Notes: a model not told the origin generated them from the letters alone. Counted from the stretch's first letter, positions 53,667 to 62,512 are shown. The stretch is 64,000 nt of DNA from Brevundimonas sp. (GCF_027484365.1 NZ_JAIXTC010000007.1:124001-188000); one strand, 5' to 3'. Numbers and translations: made by a program.

Positions 53667-54365
53667 ATGGCGACCCGCGGGCATCGACAGTTCTGTCCTC
53701 TGGCAATGGCGTCCGACCTCCTCTGCTCTCGCTGGACAATGATGCTGCTGAGCGAGCTGCTCAGCGGCACGACGCGCTTCAATGATCTGCGCCGCGGACT
53801 TCCCAGAATGTCGCCCGCATTGCTGTCCAAGAGGCTCAAGGACCTCGAGAGCGCAGGCATCGTCTCGCGGCGCCTGGCTACCGACGGGACCGACCTTCAC
53901 GAATATTCCTTAACGGAAGCGGGCCGCGCCATCGAGCCCGTCATCGACGCGATGGGTGACTGGGGCCACCGCTGGATCACCACCCAGGCGACGCTCGCCC
54001 ATCTCGACGTGAAACTCCTGATGTGGAACATGCGCCGCAAGATCAATCCCGATCCCCTGCCGCTGCGCCGCAGCACCATCCAGTTCATCTACCGGGATCT
54101 TCCGACCGCGACGCGCAATTGGTGGCTGCTCGTTCAGCCGGGCAGGGAGGTCGATCTCTGCTCGGTCGAGCCGGGTTACGATGTCGATCTCTATGTCACG
54201 ACGGACCTGAGAACGCTGACAGAGGTCTGGATGGGCTATGCGCCGATCGGGGCAGCGATGGAGGACGGCCGGCTGGTGGTGGTCGGCAACCGGGAACTGG
54301 AAAGCAGTTTCCAGACCTGGTTGGGCGCCAGTCGTTTCGCCAGCCTCGAGAAATGCGTCGCCTGA
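53667..54365 (+). CDS. HxlR-family transcriptional regulator with C-terminal SCP2-like domain
   Basis: 232 residues from ATG 53667 (a GTG three bases before is possible), with a GAGGGGA ribosome site. The HxlR winged helix spans about 10-100 (FCPLAMASDLLCSRWTMMLL, LSGTTRFNDLRRGLPRMSPA, LLSKRLKDLESAGIVSRRLA). The extra ~110 residues (RRSTIQFIYRDLPTATRNWW, DLCSVEPGYDVDLYVTTDLR, TWLGASRFASLEKC) resemble a sterol-carrier SCP2-like ligand-binding fold seen in some HxlR proteins. A small hydrophobic effector is therefore possible. Cys residues at 11 and 21 could also sense redox or electrophiles. Confidence 0.9.
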   Translation: MATRGHRQFCPLAMASDLLCSRWTMMLLSELLSGTTRFNDLRRGLPRMSPALLSKRLKDLESAGIVSRRLATDGTDLHEYSLTEAGRAIEPVIDAMGDWGHRWITTQATLAHLDVKLLMWNMRRKINPDPLPLRRSTIQFIYRDLPTATRNWWLLVQPGREVDLCSVEPGYDVDLYVTTDLRTLTEVWMGYAPIGAAMEDGRLVVVGNRELESSFQTWLGASRFASLEKCVA

Positions 54366-54470
54366 TCGATCCGCGCGCCGGCCAGACCTGCCTTGATGCT
54401 TGCTAGCCCATGTCCGGTCCCAATCCCTGGCAGACCCTCGTGGTGTCTGCTCGCGGGAACGGTTTGACGC

Positions 54471-55127
54471 CTAGTCTTCAGCCTCGTCGGCTCCCGCTTC
54501 AACCTTGACGGCTTCTGTCCCGTTTGTCTCTGCGGAGCCCGTCGCCGGCGCACTGCAGTAATCCCGCGCCTCGCGCGCCAGACCCAGATACCCGCCGTCA
54601 AGCGCGGCCTTGACTGCGGCGTCGCAGTCATCGTCGCCCAGCAGCCGGGCGACCTCCCGACGGACGGCGAGATAGGCGTCCTGTTTGTCGCGCAGGGTGC
54701 GGGCCGCGCGGCGGTCGTCGGGCAGGCACAGGGACACCCATCCGGCGTCGGCGCAGCGCGAGACCAGTCGCGCCTCGCGCTCGGTCAGGACGCCGGTGTC
54801 GATCGGCCGGATCGGGCCGGGGTCGGCGGCGACCAACGGCGACGTGACGGACGGGCTGACCGGAGGCGCAGCGGGTTCTTCGACGGTCGGCGTCAGCGGC
54901 AGGGTCTCGGGCGAGGCCGCTTCCGGGCCGGATCCGCTCTCCAGGACGGTCGCGGGAGCATCGGCGACGATGTCGGTTCCCGGGACAGGCACGATGACGA
55001 TGTCGGGTACGGCATAGCGGCAGACATAGCGGCCGTGTTCGAGGGCGCAGGACTGCAGGGTGGCCTGGACGGCCTGCGGCTCGACCAGGGCCGGTCCGGA
55101 GAGCAGGGCGAACATCAGGCCGATCAT
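54471..55127 (-). CDS. Hypothetical exported protein with Pro/Thr-rich linker
   Basis: 218 residues. The N-terminus MIGLMFALLSGPALVEPQAV could be a short signal peptide. A small Cys-containing segment (SCALEHGRYVCRYAVPDIVI) is followed by a Pro/Ser/Thr/Ala linker (about 58-108) and a C-terminal helical domain with four cysteines (SRCADAGWVSLCLPDDRRAA, LLGDDDCDAAVKAALDGGYL, AREARDYC). A GGAGGC ribosome site supports ATG 55127. No family recognised. The paired cysteines suggest disulfides in the periplasm. Confidence 0.78.
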   Translation of the reverse strand: MIGLMFALLSGPALVEPQAVQATLQSCALEHGRYVCRYAVPDIVIVPVPGTDIVADAPATVLESGSGPEAASPETLPLTPTVEEPAAPPVSPSVTSPLVAADPGPIRPIDTGVLTEREARLVSRCADAGWVSLCLPDDRRAARTLRDKQDAYLAVRREVARLLGDDDCDAAVKAALDGGYLGLAREARDYCSAPATGSAETNGTEAVKVEAGADEAED

Positions 55128-55222
55128 GGAAGCCTCCTGCCGCTGAGCCGGGGACGGACGGGCCCGGGCGGTCGGTTGACGCGGATATTAACTCTTTTGG
55201 AGCGGGCGGACCTAGTAAAATC

Positions 55223-55987
55223 TCAGCTTTCGGCGACCGCTGTTTCGTCGCCCGGGGGCGGTTCATCGACGAGATGGGCGTGGTGGCGTTTCTGCCTGCG
55301 CTCCACCGCATAGCTGACCAGCCACAGGGCCATGGCCCAGGCCGCGCCGACGCACCAGCCGGCCAGGACGTCCGAGGCCCAGTGGGCGCCGAGATAGACG
55401 CGGGTCAGGCCGACAATCAGGGCGAAAACCATGCCGACGCCGAGCACATAGGCCTTGAGCCGCCGCCTCGGGAAGGCGCGGGTCATCATCACCGCGACGG
55501 ACAGGTAGAAGACCGTCGACAGCAGGGCGTGGCCGGACGGGAAGCTGGCGTTCAAGGTCTCGACCGCCTGGAAATCGGCCGGCGGACGTTCACGTCCGAA
55601 CGCGGCCTTCAGGCCCTCGCTGAGCCCGACGCCCCCGGCCAGGCCCACGACCAGCAGCAGGGCCGACAGTCGCTTCCTGAGGATCAGGAGCATGCCCAGG
55701 GCGACGACCGCGAACAGGGTCAGGACGGCGATGCCGCCGAGGGAGGTCAGGTCGGTCGCCGCCTCATGCAGCCACCAGGGCCCGCGCGGCTGGCCGGCGA
55801 CCGGCTGCATCCAGTGCAGGATCCCCTGATCGAAGGCCTGGCCGTCCGCCTCGGTCATGTCGTCGGCGAGCTCGACGAAGGTCACGATCCCCAGGGTGAT
55901 GACGGCGAGGGCCCCCAGGGCGGCGAACTCGGCCCGCGCCACGGTGAGCGCGCGGCGGAGAAAAGGGACGAGATCGGAAGATTGCAT
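55223..55987 (-). CDS. PAP2-family membrane phosphatase
   Basis: 254 residues with about six membrane helices. The three phosphatase motifs are KAAFGRERP (KxxxxxxRP), PSGH, and RVYLGAHWASDV (SRxxxxxHxxxD type). They form the vanadium-peroxidase/phosphatidate phosphatase active site facing the periplasm. The likely substrate is a phospholipid or undecaprenyl pyrophosphate. An EcfG-type promoter ends nine bases before the start codon. This implies stress induction and an almost leaderless mRNA. ATG 55987. Confidence 0.92.
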   Translation of the reverse strand: MQSSDLVPFLRRALTVARAEFAALGALAVITLGIVTFVELADDMTEADGQAFDQGILHWMQPVAGQPRGPWWLHEAATDLTSLGGIAVLTLFAVVALGMLLILRKRLSALLLVVGLAGGVGLSEGLKAAFGRERPPADFQAVETLNASFPSGHALLSTVFYLSVAVMMTRAFPRRRLKAYVLGVGMVFALIVGLTRVYLGAHWASDVLAGWCVGAAWAMALWLVSYAVERRQKRHHAHLVDEPPPGDETAVAES

Positions 55988-55995
55988 CGCTCGCT

Positions 55996-56020
55996 AACGG
56001 CCAAGCTGGGGCCGTGTTCC
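55996..56020 (-). promoter_or_regulatory. EcfG-type promoter for the PAP2 gene
   Basis: On the minus strand GGAAC (56020-56016), N16, CGTT (55999-55996). Position and direction fit, though the -10 element ends only nine bases from the ATG. A chance match in this window cannot be ruled out for a single site away from the stress locus. Confidence 0.65.
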
Positions 56021-56246
56021 CGATCACGGCTTCGTGAATCCGCGGCCGATGCTGCGTCGCACGGCCGTCGCGGCTTTTACACAGGCTCATCCCCCGTCAC
56101 GAAGTGATTCGAGACGAATTCCGCCGTCAAGCCCGTTGACGGTTGGTTAGGCATCTGCGCCCCATATGTTGGTTCGGGGAGCGCTTCGGCCACTAGATGC
56201 AGTGGTTCGGAGCGCAGGCGTCTAACTTCGATTTTTGTTCAGGGCG

Positions 56247-58139
56247 ATGACGATTATGGCTGGCGGCGAAGCGTTGAAGACTGTGGAATTCGAGGCCCTC
56301 AAGGCTGCGCCGAGCTCTGAGAGGCCCCATCTGACCGTGGTGCGCAGCCTCGAACTGGACCGGACCCGCGACGACCTCCTGACCGACTTCGGCAAGAAGA
56401 CGCTGGAAGATCGCTACCTGCTGGCCGGCGAGAGCTATCAGGACATGTTTGCGCGCGTCGCCACGGCCTATGCCGACGACGCCGACCACGCCCAGCGCGT
56501 CTACGACTATATGTCGAAGCTGTGGTTCATGCCCTCGACGCCGGTCCTCTCCAACGGCGGCGCAAACCGCGGCCTGCCGATCTCCTGCTTCCTGAACTCG
56601 GTCCAGGACAGCCTGGACGGCATCCAGCGCGTCTGGAACGAGAACGTCTCCCTGGCCTCCAACGGCGGCGGCATCGGCACCTACTGGGGCGGCGTCCGGT
56701 CGATCGGCGAGAAGGTCAAGGGCGCAGGCCAGACCTCGGGCATCATTCCCTTCATCCGGGTGATGGACTCCCTGACCCTGGCGATCTCGCAGGGGTCGCT
56801 GCGTCGCGGCTCGGCGGCGGTCTATCTCGATGTCCACCATCCGGAGATCGAGGAGTTCCTGGAGATCCGCAAACCCTCGGGCGACTTCAACCGCAAGTCC
56901 CTGAACCTGCACCACGGCCTGAACATCACCGACGAGTTCATGGAGGCGGTGAAGGCCGGGGCCCAGTTCGGCCTGCGCTCGCCCAAGAACGACGAGGTCC
57001 TGAAGACCGTCGACGCCCGCTCGCTGTGGCAGAAGATCCTCGAGATCCGCCTGCAGACGGGCGAGCCCTATCTGATCTTCTCCGACACGGTGAACCGCCA
57101 GATGCCCCGCCACCAGCGCGAGCTGGGGCTGAAGGTCAAACAGTCGAACCTGTGCAGCGAGATCATGCTGCACACCGGACCTGACCACCTCGGCATCGAC
57201 CGCACCGCCGTCTGCTGCCTGTCGTCGGTCAACGCCGAGATGTTCCTGGAATGGCGCGAGGAGCCCCGCTTCATCGAGGACGTGATGCGTTTCCTGGACA
57301 ATGTCCTTGAGGACTTCATCACCCGCGCCCCGCCGGAAATGGCCGCCGCCGTCTATTCGGCCAGGCGCGAGCGTTCGGTGGGTCTGGGCCTGATGGGCTT
57401 CCACTCCTTCCTGCAGGCCCAGGGCGTGGCGTTTGAATCCGCCATGGCCAAGTCATGGAACATGCGGCTGTTCAAACACCTGCGTCGCGAGGCCGACAAG
57501 GCCAGCGTCAAACTGGCCGAGGAGAAGGGCGCCTGCGAGGACGCCGCCGAGCGCGGCATTATGGAGCGGTTCAGTCACAAGCTGGCCATCGCCCCGACCG
57601 CCTCGATCTCGATCATCTGCGGCGGGACCTCGGCCGGCATCGAGCCGATCCCGGCCAATATCTACACCCACAAGACCCTGTCGGGCTCTTTCGCGGTCAA
57701 GAACCCGTACCTGGAGAAGCTGCTGGACGGCTACGGCGCCAATACCGACGCGGTGTGGAACTCGATTCTCGAGAACGAGGGCTCGGTCCAGCACCTGACC
57801 ATGCTGAACGACGACGAGAAGGGGATCTTCAAGACCGCCTTTGAACTGGACCAGCGCTGGGTCGTCGAACTGTCGGCCGACCGCTCGCCGGAAATCTGCC
57901 AGGCCCAGTCGATCAACCTGTTCATCCCGGGCGACGTCAACAAATGGGACCTGCACATGCTGCACTGGTCCGCCTGGGAGAAGGGCGTGAAATCGCTCTA
58001 CTATCTGCGCTCCAAGTCGGTCCAGCGCGCCGCCTTCGCCGGGGCGGAGGACAAGGCCGAGGCCGAGGTCGATCCGAACCAGCCCGACCTCTTCTCCGCG
58101 GCCCCGACCGACTACGAAGAATGCCTGGCCTGCCAGTGA
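56247..58139 (+). CDS. nrdA: Class Ia ribonucleotide reductase alpha subunit NrdA, without ATP-cone
   Basis: 630 residues from ATG 56247 (a TTG at 56235 and ATG at 56256 are alternatives). Active-site residues are C114 (LPISCFLNS), N301, C303 and E305 (SNLCSEIML) and C323/C324 (VCCLSSVN). The redox-active C-terminal pair is ECLACQ. Relative to E. coli NrdA the first cysteine lies about 110 residues earlier, so the N-terminal ATP-cone that senses dATP is missing. The protein reduces ribonucleoside diphosphates with NrdB, encoded 9 kb away. A terminator follows. Confidence 0.95.
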   Translation: MTIMAGGEALKTVEFEALKAAPSSERPHLTVVRSLELDRTRDDLLTDFGKKTLEDRYLLAGESYQDMFARVATAYADDADHAQRVYDYMSKLWFMPSTPVLSNGGANRGLPISCFLNSVQDSLDGIQRVWNENVSLASNGGGIGTYWGGVRSIGEKVKGAGQTSGIIPFIRVMDSLTLAISQGSLRRGSAAVYLDVHHPEIEEFLEIRKPSGDFNRKSLNLHHGLNITDEFMEAVKAGAQFGLRSPKNDEVLKTVDARSLWQKILEIRLQTGEPYLIFSDTVNRQMPRHQRELGLKVKQSNLCSEIMLHTGPDHLGIDRTAVCCLSSVNAEMFLEWREEPRFIEDVMRFLDNVLEDFITRAPPEMAAAVYSARRERSVGLGLMGFHSFLQAQGVAFESAMAKSWNMRLFKHLRREADKASVKLAEEKGACEDAAERGIMERFSHKLAIAPTASISIICGGTSAGIEPIPANIYTHKTLSGSFAVKNPYLEKLLDGYGANTDAVWNSILENEGSVQHLTMLNDDEKGIFKTAFELDQRWVVELSADRSPEICQAQSINLFIPGDVNKWDLHMLHWSAWEKGVKSLYYLRSKSVQRAAFAGAEDKAEAEVDPNQPDLFSAAPTDYEECLACQ

Positions 58140-58176
58140 TCCACGGCGCAGCGTCCCGCAGAGTGTGCTGATTGTG

Positions 58177-58209
58177 ACGAGCGGCCCTCCCCGAGGCGCC
58201 GCTCGTTTC
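58177..58209 (+). terminator. Terminator after nrdA
   Basis: ACGAGCGGC (58177-58185) pairs with GCCGCTCGT (58198-58206) followed by TTC. Short T-run, 38 bp beyond the stop. Confidence 0.75.
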
Positions 58210-58249
58210 GCGTCCGGCAGCTGGACGCCCCTTCGCATCCCCTGACGGG

Positions 58250-58275
58250 GGAACACGGGCGGGCAAAATCGCGTT
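58250..58275 (+). promoter_or_regulatory. EcfG-type promoter for the outer-membrane protein gene
   Basis: GGAAC (58250-58254), N17, CGTT (58272-58275), about 95 bp upstream of the TTG start at 58371. A leader of roughly 90 bases would contain complementary GTCAGG (about 58286) and CCTGAC (about 58316) segments. Confidence 0.65.
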
Positions 58276-58370
58276 GCGGGATCATGTCAGGAAGCTGTTG
58301 CAAAAACACGGTTGGCCCTGACGGGATTCCGGTGCAGGGTGCAGCCTGTTAACGGACTGTGAGGGGACCG

Positions 58371-59234
58371 TTGATCCACCTGAGGTCACTTGTTCCGGGC
58401 GTAATCGCACTGGCGGCCATGGCCGTTCCAGCGAGCGCCCAGACATGGGTGAACCAGAACTGGTCCGAGGCCGAGCAGGAAACCTCTGCCAACATCACCG
58501 CCCGGCTGAACCGGCAGGCCGCTTTCAACGTCGCGGCGGGTCGCGAGTTCGGGCCGACGCTGGAGTTCGCCACCGACTATGCGCCGATCGAGGCGCACAA
58601 CCCCTTCGCCGCCACCACGACCCGCGACGTCTGGCGCGAGGGTGACGGATTCAGCGATCGCCTGCGCCTGCGGACCCGGGGCGAACTGCGCCGTGCCGAC
58701 GGCTCGCCCGTCCCGCCGACGCCGATGGATCCGGCGATGATCGATTCCGACGGCTATGAGGTCAGCTACACGCGCGGATGGACGACCGCGCGCGGCTATA
58801 CGGCCTCGGGCCTCGAGGTGACCCTGACGCCCCATCTCGGGATCGGCGCGGGCGACCGGGGCGGCACGGCCGAGGCCGGGGCCACCCTGCGGATCGGTTC
58901 GACGGCGGACCGCATCCTTCCGGAGGGTTCGGCCGCCTTCGGAGAGCGCGCCCGCTGGTACATCTACGCCGCGGGATCCGGCACGGCGGTCGGCTATAAT
59001 TTCGCGCGGACGCGGGACGGCGAATACGCCCACTCCGGCTACAGCCGCGACAGCGGATCCTTCCTCGGCGACGCCTCGGTCGGCGTGGCCATGCGTCGCG
59101 GGGACATGCAGGGCTCGTTCGGCCTCGTCTATCGCGAAATCGAGGCCGAGGGCATGCACGCGGGACACGGCATCGACAACGACGTCTCAGAGGGCCTTGT
59201 CGCCTTCCAGCTGTCGATCAAGCCGGAGTGGTGA
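58371..59234 (+). CDS. Putative outer-membrane beta-barrel protein, distantly LpxR-like
   Basis: 287 residues if started at TTG 58371, which follows GAGGGG by four bases and gives a good signal peptide (MIHLRSLVPGVIALAAMAVP, then ASAQ). A GTG at 58359 is the alternative. The mature protein alternates polar and aromatic residues (YEVSYTRGWTTARGYTASGL, EVTLTPHLGIGAGDRGGTAE, ARWYIYAAGSGTAVGYNFAR) and ends in Trp (LSIKPEW), typical of outer-membrane barrels. Layout recalls the LpxR/DUF2219 lipid A deacylases, but catalytic residues could not be placed. An EcfG-type promoter lies upstream. Confidence 0.78.
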   Translation: MIHLRSLVPGVIALAAMAVPASAQTWVNQNWSEAEQETSANITARLNRQAAFNVAAGREFGPTLEFATDYAPIEAHNPFAATTTRDVWREGDGFSDRLRLRTRGELRRADGSPVPPTPMDPAMIDSDGYEVSYTRGWTTARGYTASGLEVTLTPHLGIGAGDRGGTAEAGATLRIGSTADRILPEGSAAFGERARWYIYAAGSGTAVGYNFARTRDGEYAHSGYSRDSGSFLGDASVGVAMRRGDMQGSFGLVYREIEAEGMHAGHGIDNDVSEGLVAFQLSIKPEW

Positions 59235-59237
59235 GAG

Positions 59238-59318
59238 AGGCAGTAGGGCTTAGGCAATAGGCAGTAGGGACGCGCCCTTGCCCGCTGACACGCCGCATCC
59301 ATCTACTGCCTACTGCCT
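59238..59318. repeat. TAGGCAGTA repeat with inverted partner, copy 2
   Basis: AGGCAGTAGG-type units at 59238-59268 (with degenerate copies GGCTTAGGCAATAGG) face CTACTGCCTACTGCCT at 59303-59318. It fills the gap between the convergent outer-membrane protein gene and corA, as copy 1 does at 17925. Confidence 0.85.
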
Positions 59319-59321
59319 CTT

Positions 59322-60287
59322 CTATATCCAGCCCCGTCGCCGGAAATACAACAGGGGCGCGATGGCCGAGATGACCATCAGGCCGAGTGCCATCGGATAG
59401 CCCTCGATCCAGCGCAACTCGGGCATATGCTCGAAATTCATGCCGTAGATCGCCCCGATCAGGGTCGGAGGCATCAGCACCGCCGTGAAGATCGAGAACA
59501 TCTTGAAGATCGACGACTGCTCGATGTTGATCAGGCCGAGCGCGGCCGAGAGCTGGAAATTGATCCCCGAAGCGACAGCCTGATTGTGGGCGATCAGGCT
59601 GGTCGCGTCGCGGCTGAGCGAACGCAGATGCTCCCGGGGGTCGCCCACGGCCTCGAACCAGTCGTCCACGGCGACGAAGGCGAAGACCCGGCTCAGGCCG
59701 GCCAGGCTCTGTTCGATCCGGGCATTGGCCATGTGCGCCCGGCCCAGCTTGGTCACCAGATGTTTGAAGCCGACGCCCTTGCCCTCGGAGAAGACGTGGG
59801 TTCCGACACCCTCGACCTTGGCGGCCAGGCCTGACAGGACGTCGGAGGCCCGGTCGATGATCGCCTCCATCAGGTTCAGGAACATGTCGGCCCCGGTGCT
59901 GCACAGGGCCGGGTCGCGCTCGAGCTTGTCGGTGAACAGGGTGAAGGGGCGGGGGTCGAAATAGCGGATGGTGACCATGGGGCCCCTGGTCAGGACGAAG
60001 GTCACGGGGTCGATGCCGGGCAGGTCGTCGTCGCCGCGATGCAGGATGTCGGCGGTGACATAGGTGGCGCCGCCCTCGCGATAGAGCCGGCTGGAGGCCT
60101 CCAGCTCGCTCATCTCGGCGCGTGTCGGGATGGAGATGCCCAGGGCCTTCTCGACCGCGGCGTCCTCGCCGTGGCTGGGCTCGATCAGGTCGATCCACAG
60201 GGTGTCGGGCGGCATTTCCCAGCCGCCGATGACGTCGATCTCGACCGCCTCGCAGGCGGCGCAGCCCGAACGATACAGCCGGATCAT
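59322..60287 (-). CDS. corA: CorA-family magnesium transporter
   Basis: 321 residues. The long cytoplasmic N-terminal funnel domain is followed by two C-terminal membrane helices. The selectivity motif is YGMNF, followed by the EHMPEL loop (MPEL). FLNLMEAIIDRASDVLSGLA in the stalk helix is typical. It forms a pentameric channel for Mg2+ (possibly Co2+ or Ni2+). The N-terminus has a Cys pair (SGCAACEAVEIDVI) that is unusual. The CHAP protein gene lies 24 bp upstream on the same strand. Confidence 0.93.
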   Translation of the reverse strand: MIRLYRSGCAACEAVEIDVIGGWEMPPDTLWIDLIEPSHGEDAAVEKALGISIPTRAEMSELEASSRLYREGGATYVTADILHRGDDDLPGIDPVTFVLTRGPMVTIRYFDPRPFTLFTDKLERDPALCSTGADMFLNLMEAIIDRASDVLSGLAAKVEGVGTHVFSEGKGVGFKHLVTKLGRAHMANARIEQSLAGLSRVFAFVAVDDWFEAVGDPREHLRSLSRDATSLIAHNQAVASGINFQLSAALGLINIEQSSIFKMFSIFTAVLMPPTLIGAIYGMNFEHMPELRWIEGYPMALGLMVISAIAPLLYFRRRGWI

Positions 60288-60311
60288 TCGGGCAGGATCA
60301 TTCAGACCGGA

Positions 60312-60836
60312 TCAGGGCTGGCCGGATGCCGAGGCGGTCGAGGCCATCTGCCGGCCGGCGTCATAGGCGTCGCGCGCGCCGTTGTAGATGAAGCCGTAGG
60401 TCGGATAGACGGTCGAGCCGAGGTCGTTGATCGGGTTGTACCAGACCTTCACCTGGGACCAGTCGTTCTGGCCCGAGACGTCGACGACAGTGACGTTCTC
60501 CTCGACGCGGCCGCGGCTGCCGCCCCAGTTGGCGTGGGTCACGCGGATGACGCGGTCGGTCAGGATGTCGGAGACGACGGCGACGTGACCCCGGCTCATC
60601 CGGCCTTCGGGACGGAACACCAGGACCGAGCCGGTCTCCGGCGCACGGCCCGTGCGGAAGCGGTCGACGGCCTGGTTCCACCAGGTCCAGGCGTCACCGA
60701 AGATGTTGATGCCCGAGAACATGCGGGCGAACGTCACGCACTGCCAGTAGGGATCCTCGGCCTTCGCAGGAGCGGGCGACAGGGCGAAAAAGCCCAGGCA
60801 GGCGGCAACAAGCGCGGCGGTGATCCGTTTCGTCAT
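60312..60836 (-). CDS. CHAP-domain secreted protein (putative peptidoglycan amidase)
   Basis: 174 residues. Sec signal MTKRITAALVAACLGFFALS, then PAPAKA. The CHAP domain has catalytic Cys in PYWQCVTFARMFSG and His in MSRGHVAVVSDIL, with Asn/Asp-like partner in RVTHANWGGSRGR. TGSVLVFRPEGR is the usual strand before the His. Single-domain CHAP enzymes of this size cut or remodel peptidoglycan. SH3 or other binding domains are absent. Probably co-transcribed with corA (24 bp gap). Confidence 0.9.
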   Translation of the reverse strand: MTKRITAALVAACLGFFALSPAPAKAEDPYWQCVTFARMFSGINIFGDAWTWWNQAVDRFRTGRAPETGSVLVFRPEGRMSRGHVAVVSDILTDRVIRVTHANWGGSRGRVEENVTVVDVSGQNDWSQVKVWYNPINDLGSTVYPTYGFIYNGARDAYDAGRQMASTASASGQP

Positions 60837-60909
60837 GTTCGAATTGTTTCCGACTGTTACGCCCGGGACTATCCCTAGACGATAGTTAGCGTGGCGTGAA
60901 AGCCCCTTT

Positions 60910-62016
60910 TCAGGCGAGCTGCGCTCCGCCTGTGCGCGCTTTCGCCCGCGCCGCGCGCCGTTGCGCCAGACCCCGAAGCGCCCGCCGGGCGGGGAATTCG
61001 ACGAGGTGATAGGACACTGCGGCGACCACCGGCAGGGTCAGGACGACGGCCAGCCACACAAAAAGTTGAAGCTTGTCGCCCCCGCCCGTGAGCTTTGACG
61101 CCGCATTCACGGCCAGCAGCTTCCACGGCACCACGACCATATAGACCGAATAGCTGATCTCCCCGAGATAGACGGCGGGCTTCGACGCCAGCCATCCGGC
61201 GCGTTCGTTGGGCAGGCCGGCCAAAGCCAGGATCAGGGCGCCGCACAGGGGCACGATGACTGCGTCCGGCGCCGACAGCGATCCCGCGACGGCGATGGCC
61301 ACGGCGACCCCGGCGGCGATCCAGCCGGGACGCGGCAGGCTCACCTTGCGATGCATCAGATAGAGGGCGCAGCCGAGGGCGAAACAGGGAACGATCCGCA
61401 GGGCGCCCCACAGGATGGTGGCCTGGGTCAGGGGGAAGCCGGCCAGGATCTGGAAGACGATGTAGAGGCCCACGAGGAAGGCGACGGCGCCGAGGACGGC
61501 GGCGATCGGCCGCTCGCGCAGTCGCCAGGCGACGAAGGCGAACAGCGGGAAGCAGAGGTAGGCGAACCACTCCGCCGAGATCGACCAGGACGGATGGTTC
61601 CAGCCGGCCACGGGCGCGAAGCCCCAGGCGTGGACCATCAGGAGATTGGCGGGCAGGGCCGACCAGCTGAGGATATTGCCGTTGACGCTCATCCCGGCGG
61701 CCAGGGCCCCGAAGGCGAGCACGCCGACACCGGCCAGGGTGGCGATATGCAGCGGATAGACCCGCGCGATCCGGGCCCACAGGAAGGCCCCGTAGCTGAA
61801 CCGCTTCTCGCCATGGGCCGCCAGATAGACGTGGCACAGGATGAAGCCGGACAGGACGAAGAAGAGCTCGACCCCGAGATAGCCCTTGGCCACCAGGTTC
61901 GGCATCCAGCTGACGTCGAGGTCCGGCCAGAAGGCGAACAGGGCCACCCAGATGGCGGCTCCGAAGCGCAGCGCGGTGAGAGGACGCAGGTCCTGCGGCG
62001 TTTCCAGCTGGGTCAT
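60910..62016 (-). CDS. Acyltransferase-3 family membrane protein (OafA/ExoZ-like)
   Basis: 368 residues from ATG 62016, preceded by AGGGGAGGA. About ten membrane helices. Family marks are LRPLTALRFGAAIWVALFAF, GYLGVELFFVLSGFILCHVY, the FLWARIARVYPLH motif and WSISAEWFAYLCFP. Such enzymes add acetyl or other acyl groups to exopolysaccharide, O-antigen or peptidoglycan. No glycan cluster is next to it, so its target is open. The C-terminus is basic (RRAARAKARTGG). Confidence 0.93.
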   Translation of the reverse strand: MTQLETPQDLRPLTALRFGAAIWVALFAFWPDLDVSWMPNLVAKGYLGVELFFVLSGFILCHVYLAAHGEKRFSYGAFLWARIARVYPLHIATLAGVGVLAFGALAAGMSVNGNILSWSALPANLLMVHAWGFAPVAGWNHPSWSISAEWFAYLCFPLFAFVAWRLRERPIAAVLGAVAFLVGLYIVFQILAGFPLTQATILWGALRIVPCFALGCALYLMHRKVSLPRPGWIAAGVAVAIAVAGSLSAPDAVIVPLCGALILALAGLPNERAGWLASKPAVYLGEISYSVYMVVVPWKLLAVNAASKLTGGGDKLQLFVWLAVVLTLPVVAAVSYHLVEFPARRALRGLAQRRAARAKARTGGAQLA

Positions 62017-62077
62017 TCCTCCCCTATGCAGCAGACCCGGTTCCAGAACCGTTAAGTGACCGACGAAAGAGGCCGAC

Positions 62078-62512
62078 GTGTCCCCGACCCTGACCTTCGA
62101 CGCCGTCATCGCCGCAGCGGCGGCCGATGCGGGCCTGACCGGGGCCCAGGCCCGGGCCGCCCTGACCGGGGCCCTGGGCCTGCTGGATCGCCATGCCGGA
62201 CGCGACGCCCTGGCCGCCCTCTATGCCGCCGTGGAAGGCGCGGAGACGGCGGCGCGCTCAAAGGCCGCCGAACGTCCGAGGCGCGGCCTGTTCGGCGGGA
62301 TCATGGCCTCGGCCGGAGGCGTCTCGGGCGCGGCGGTGGCCGAGGCCATGGGGCTGCTGGACCGGCTGAAGGACGAAGGCGTGGACAAGGCGGCGCTGAA
62401 ACAGCTCTTGCCCGCCGCGCGGGACCGGGTATGCGCGGCGACCGGGCGCGACCTGCTGGGTGAGGCAGTGCGCAGCGTCCCGGGCGTCGGGCCGATGCTG
62501 GGCGATGGGTAG
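62078..62512 (+). CDS. Hypothetical helical protein
   Basis: 144 residues from a GTG start (62078). Ala-rich and amphipathic, no clear membrane helix: FDAVIAAAAADAGLTGAQAR, LGLLDRHAGRDALAALYAAV, GLFGGIMASAGGVSGAAVAE, AVRSVPGVGPMLGDG. The Gly/Ala-rich centre and the C-terminal G-x-GPMLG recall DUF2780/DUF2267-type small helical proteins, but the match is not firm. A divergent gap of 61 bp separates it from the acyltransferase gene. Confidence 0.7.
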   Translation: MSPTLTFDAVIAAAAADAGLTGAQARAALTGALGLLDRHAGRDALAALYAAVEGAETAARSKAAERPRRGLFGGIMASAGGVSGAAVAEAMGLLDRLKDEGVDKAALKQLLPAARDRVCAATGRDLLGEAVRSVPGVGPMLGDG

